From the IMG/VR virus record IMGVR_UViG_3300013104_000004, positions 19,484-83,483 of that record: a stretch of DNA of 64,000 nucleotides; one strand, written 5' to 3'. The notes beneath the pieces were generated by a model that was given only the letters and a program-made list of their open reading frames with translations, was not told the origin of the DNA and made no database searches. The stretch is from a virus. The position numbers were made by a program, and so were the translations under genes. Of this stretch, positions 61,306 to 64,000 are shown in pieces (the first letter of the stretch is position 1; each line of letters starts with the position of its first letter).

Positions 61306-64000
61306 CAGGACCTCCGGGTGGTGTTGGCCGTGACCACCTGCGCGCCCGTGCCGAGCGCCGTCTGGAGCCACTCGACGACGGCCTGGAAGTCGGCGCCGTT
61401 GACGGTCACGGTGTTGTTCGAGTGCGAGTAGTCGCCCGTCTGAGTCGGGGCGCCCGAGCCGACCGCGCGCCGGACCTCGTAGATGGTCGGCAGGTCGATG
61501 TCGCCGATGTTCCACTGGCCCTGCATCTGGTCGGCCGCCGCCTTCATCAGCTGATCGACCTGGTCGAGCTCCTCCTGCTGCTGACGCGTGCGGTTCGCCA
61601 CCGCCGTCAGGCGGTCGTGCTCCGACTGCAGGTAGCTCATGTACTGGGTGTGCGAGATCCGCCCCAGGTCCTCAGCCACCTGCAGGTCGGAGATGCGCTG
61701 GCTGAACGCCGCCGCCTCCTGGCGGTTACGCGCGCCCTTCACGTCGACCTTGTCCTGCGAGATGGTGTCGCGACCGTCGCCGGCCGCCTTGTCCGCAGCC
61801 AGCTTCTCCAGGGCGGCCTGCGTGTCCAGGCGCGCCTGCTCCACCGGGTCCGTCAGGTCGCTGTGCAGACGGCGCACACGGTCCGCCTGCGAGCGCTCCT
61901 GCTCGGCGAGGCTCGCCTGCGCCTGCCGCAGCGCGCCCAGGGCCGAGTAGTAGCCCTCGGTGCCCTTCAGCTGCAGGTCCAGATCCCGCTGCGCGTTCCG
62001 CACACCAACCCGCGCCTGCTCCAGGCCCGACGAGTGGCCGGCGATGCGCGCCGACGCCTTCGCGTTCGAGCGCGAGACCAGCGCCTCCTCGTACTGCTGG
62101 TTCAGCTGGTTCAGCTGCTCCAGCTGGGAGCCCTGCTGTCCGGGGGAAAGCAGGCTCATCTCTCGGCGGACGTTCGCCATCTGAGTGCGCAGGCTGCCGA
62201 GGTTGTCTCGCGGGTCCACCTTCGAGAGGGCGTTCGCGTTGGCGTTCTGGACCTGCGCCTGGGAGTACGCGTACTGCGCCTGGTTCAGGGAGGCCTTCGC
62301 GGCCCAGTACGCGCTCGACGAGTCCTTGTCGTCCCCGAGGTCCTTGGCCAGTGCGTTCAGCGCCAACCCCGCGTTGCTGACCTGCACGCCTGCCTGACCG
62401 AGCGCGTTGCCGCCGTACACGCCGGCCGTGGCCCGGTTCTGCTTGACCGCGAGGGCCTCGGCCGCCTTCTGCTGGGCGATGGAGTTCTGCTGGACGGTGT
62501 GCTGCCCGATGAACGACGTGTCCACGTTCGGGTTCAGGAGCCCGGACCACCCGAGCGCACCGCTCGTCGCGCTCGGAGTCGCAGCAGCCATGTCGGCGGC
62601 GTACTGGGACATCTGCGCTGCGAACTGCTGGTCCAGCGCCTGCTGGTCGATCGCGAGCTGACCCTTGACGTCCGCGTTGGACAGGTAGGACTTCTGCACG
62701 TCGGCCCACGACTGGATGTCCGCCAGGCGATCCTGCAGCACGGCACGCTTCGCCACGAGGATGTTCGTGTCGAGCAGCTTCAGGTCGCGAAGCTCTTCAT
62801 CAGACGCGCCCTGGCCGGACGCCGCCATCAGATTCAGGCTCTCCCGCTTGGAGTTCTCCAGGTCGGCCAGGTACGCGCGGTTGCCGATCGAATCGCTACC
62901 ACTCAGCTGGGTGACCTGGTCCCGCCTCGCACCGGCGACCGTCGGCGCGAGCTGCAGGTATGCGCCGAGGTTCTCCCGCGTCGCCTTGCCGCCGAAGCTG
63001 TCCAGCACGCCCTGGACCATGGAGTTCATGGTCAGGTTGAAGACGTCCTCGAAGCCGCCGTCGGTGATCTCCTTCCAGGCCTCCGGACCGAGCTTGTCCT
63101 TCAGGGTCGACAGCGCGCGCCTCTTGATCGCCGCGGCGTCAGACTTGTCGATGATGCCGTCGCTACCGACCTCCGTCAGAGCATCCTGCGTGGCAGACGA
63201 CAGCGCCTCGCGGACCGCGGACTCCTCGTCCGCCGACATCGTGAAAGCCTCGACGCCCTTCTTCGCCCGCTTGCCGGCCTTCGAGGTGCCGGGGCCCGGG
63301 AAGAGCGGGTTCCACTTGTAGTACTCGCTGTCCTCCTGCGCCTGGAACAGATCGCGCTGGGAGGCGATCGCCTCGACGCCCTTCTGGCCAACGGCCTGGC
63401 CAACGCCCCAGAACTCGCTCTTCTGGATGACGGCGACCGCGCCGGCGGCACCCTTCGCGGTGTCGGAGAAATCGAACATGGCCTTGTTGAGCAGCGTGAG
63501 ACGCTCGGTCGCCGAGTATCCCGACTTCTCCAGGTCCGACAGGGTCCCCGTCAGGCCGTCCGAGGTGAAGTCCTGGAACGTGTTGCTCTTGTCCGCGACC
63601 TCCAGCGACGCCTGCGCGTCGGCCATCGCCGCAGCGCGGGCTGTCGCCTGCTTGTCGATGTCGTCCAAGCGCTTCTTGTCGTCGCCCGTCAGGAGCGAGG
63701 ACATGATCGCCGGGATGAGGTTGCCGACGTCGCCGGTCTTCAGACCGCCAAGACCCTGCTCCTCCAGCCCCTTCGCCGCGTCACGCGCCTGAGCGGCGAC
63801 CTCCTTCAGGGCCTCCGCCGTGTCCGCGCTTGCCAGCGCCAGGCGCGCCGTCTCGACAGCCGCCTTCGCGTCGCCACCGAGCTCGAAGCCCTTCTTCACG
63901 AGCAGCCCTGCACCGGCCACGCCGCCGGCGACACCGAGCAGGCCCAGGTTCGTCAGGCCCGTGAAGCCACGCACACGGCCCAGCGCACCCGTCTGCGCCA
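61305..64000 (-). CDS. Tape measure protein, N-terminus beyond right edge
   Basis: At least 898 codons; still open at 64000. Long alternating helices and coiled coils (AKGLEEQGLGG, LKLLDTNILVAKRAVLQDRL, QLEQLNQLNQQYEEALVSRS) with Ala/Gln-rich stretches and a possible hydrophobic segment (LGLLGVAGGVAGAGLLVKKG) near the visible start. Tape measure proteins set tail length and reach into the cell membrane. Its place before tail tip genes is normal. The window begins and ends within the same leftward structural module. Confidence 0.85.
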   Translation of the reverse strand, partial: AQTGALGRVRGFTGLTNLGLLGVAGGVAGAGLLVKKGFELGGDAKAAVETARLALASADTAEALKEVAAQARDAAKGLEEQGLGGLKTGDVGNLIPAIMSSLLTGDDKKRLDDIDKQATARAAAMADAQASLEVADKSNTFQDFTSDGLTGTLSDLEKSGYSATERLTLLNKAMFDFSDTAKGAAGAVAVIQKSEFWGVGQAVGQKGVEAIASQRDLFQAQEDSEYYKWNPLFPGPGTSKAGKRAKKGVEAFTMSADEESAVREALSSATQDALTEVGSDGIIDKSDAAAIKRRALSTLKDKLGPEAWKEITDGGFEDVFNLTMNSMVQGVLDSFGGKATRENLGAYLQLAPTVAGARRDQVTQLSGSDSIGNRAYLADLENSKRESLNLMAASGQGASDEELRDLKLLDTNILVAKRAVLQDRLADIQSWADVQKSYLSNADVKGQLAIDQQALDQQFAAQMSQYAADMAAATPSATSGALGWSGLLNPNVDTSFIGQHTVQQNSIAQQKAAEALAVKQNRATAGVYGGNALGQAGVQVSNAGLALNALAKDLGDDKDSSSAYWAAKASLNQAQYAYSQAQVQNANANALSKVDPRDNLGSLRTQMANVRREMSLLSPGQQGSQLEQLNQLNQQYEEALVSRSNAKASARIAGHSSGLEQARVGVRNAQRDLDLQLKGTEGYYSALGALRQAQASLAEQERSQADRVRRLHSDLTDPVEQARLDTQAALEKLAADKAAGDGRDTISQDKVDVKGARNRQEAAAFSQRISDLQVAEDLGRISHTQYMSYLQSEHDRLTAVANRTRQQQEELDQVDQLMKAAADQMQGQWNIGDIDLPTIYEVRRAVGSGAPTQTGDYSHSNNTVTVNGADFQAVVEWLQTALGTGAQVVTANTTRRS

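Overview
The window reads as most of the genome of a temperate tailed phage (siphovirus type) of a high-GC actinobacterium. Support for that: almost gapless, tightly overlapping small genes with high GC at third codon positions; a WhiB regulator; a WhiG/FliA-type sigma factor; GTG starts throughout; a Gly/Pro-rich tail-fibre set; a tape measure protein; a tyrosine integrase with an attP-like region; and no recognisable host housekeeping gene. The attP core looks like the 3' end of an actinobacterial leucine-type tRNA.

Layout. 0-2.4 kb (minus): start of the packaging module (probable small terminase, then a gene cut by the left edge) and two unknowns. 2.7-5.8 kb (plus): nine coupled small genes ending in a Cys-rich HTH protein. 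5.8-13.5 kb (minus): sigma factor, small late genes, CHAP endolysin, holin-like proteins, and two collagen-like tail fibre proteins. 13.5-14.4 kb: long non-coding region with a boxA-like leader, then a DUF732-like lipoprotein (plus). 15.0-17.2 kb (minus): unknowns including an orphan with odd composition. 17.2-18.65 kb: two tiny genes in an unusual structured leader region that carries repeated promoter-like boxes, hairpins and a duplicated RNA-like element. 18.65-37.1 kb (plus): about 40 genes in near-continuous operons, including ArdA antirestriction protein, C5-cytosine methyltransferase with a nested second gene, Ku plus ATP-dependent DNA ligase, a MoxR AAA+/VWA pair, and a RuvB-like AAA+ ATPase. 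37.1-38.1 kb (minus): HNH protein and small genes. 38.1-39.7 kb: attP and integrase. 39.8-54.4 kb (minus): excisionase-like HTH, MazG, WhiB, RuvC-like resolvase, primase-helicase, SSB-like protein, RecA-fold (Sak4-like) ATPase, a nucleotide-metabolism fusion and a Cas4-like nuclease. 54.6-64.0 kb (minus): minor tail proteins back to the tape measure, which runs off the right edge.

How it fits together. Both window edges lie inside the leftward-transcribed structural module, so the missing part (large terminase, portal, head, tail tube) would join the two ends on a circular map (inference). The minus blocks carry replication/recombination and virion functions; the long plus block looks like host-takeover, antirestriction and DNA-end-repair functions. 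Two sequence signals tie the regions together: a polar, quasi-palindromic motif (GCAC[C/G]TGC followed by [C/G]ACAG) scattered across genes and intergenic regions like a stoperator set, and a five-copy TTGCTT...GTGAG/GATGAG box followed by a GC-rich hairpin in front of the 17-21 kb operons.

All functional names come from reading the sequence and from family knowledge; no database search was run. Gene starts were chosen by overlap with the upstream stop, by ribosome binding sites, or by codon-position composition.
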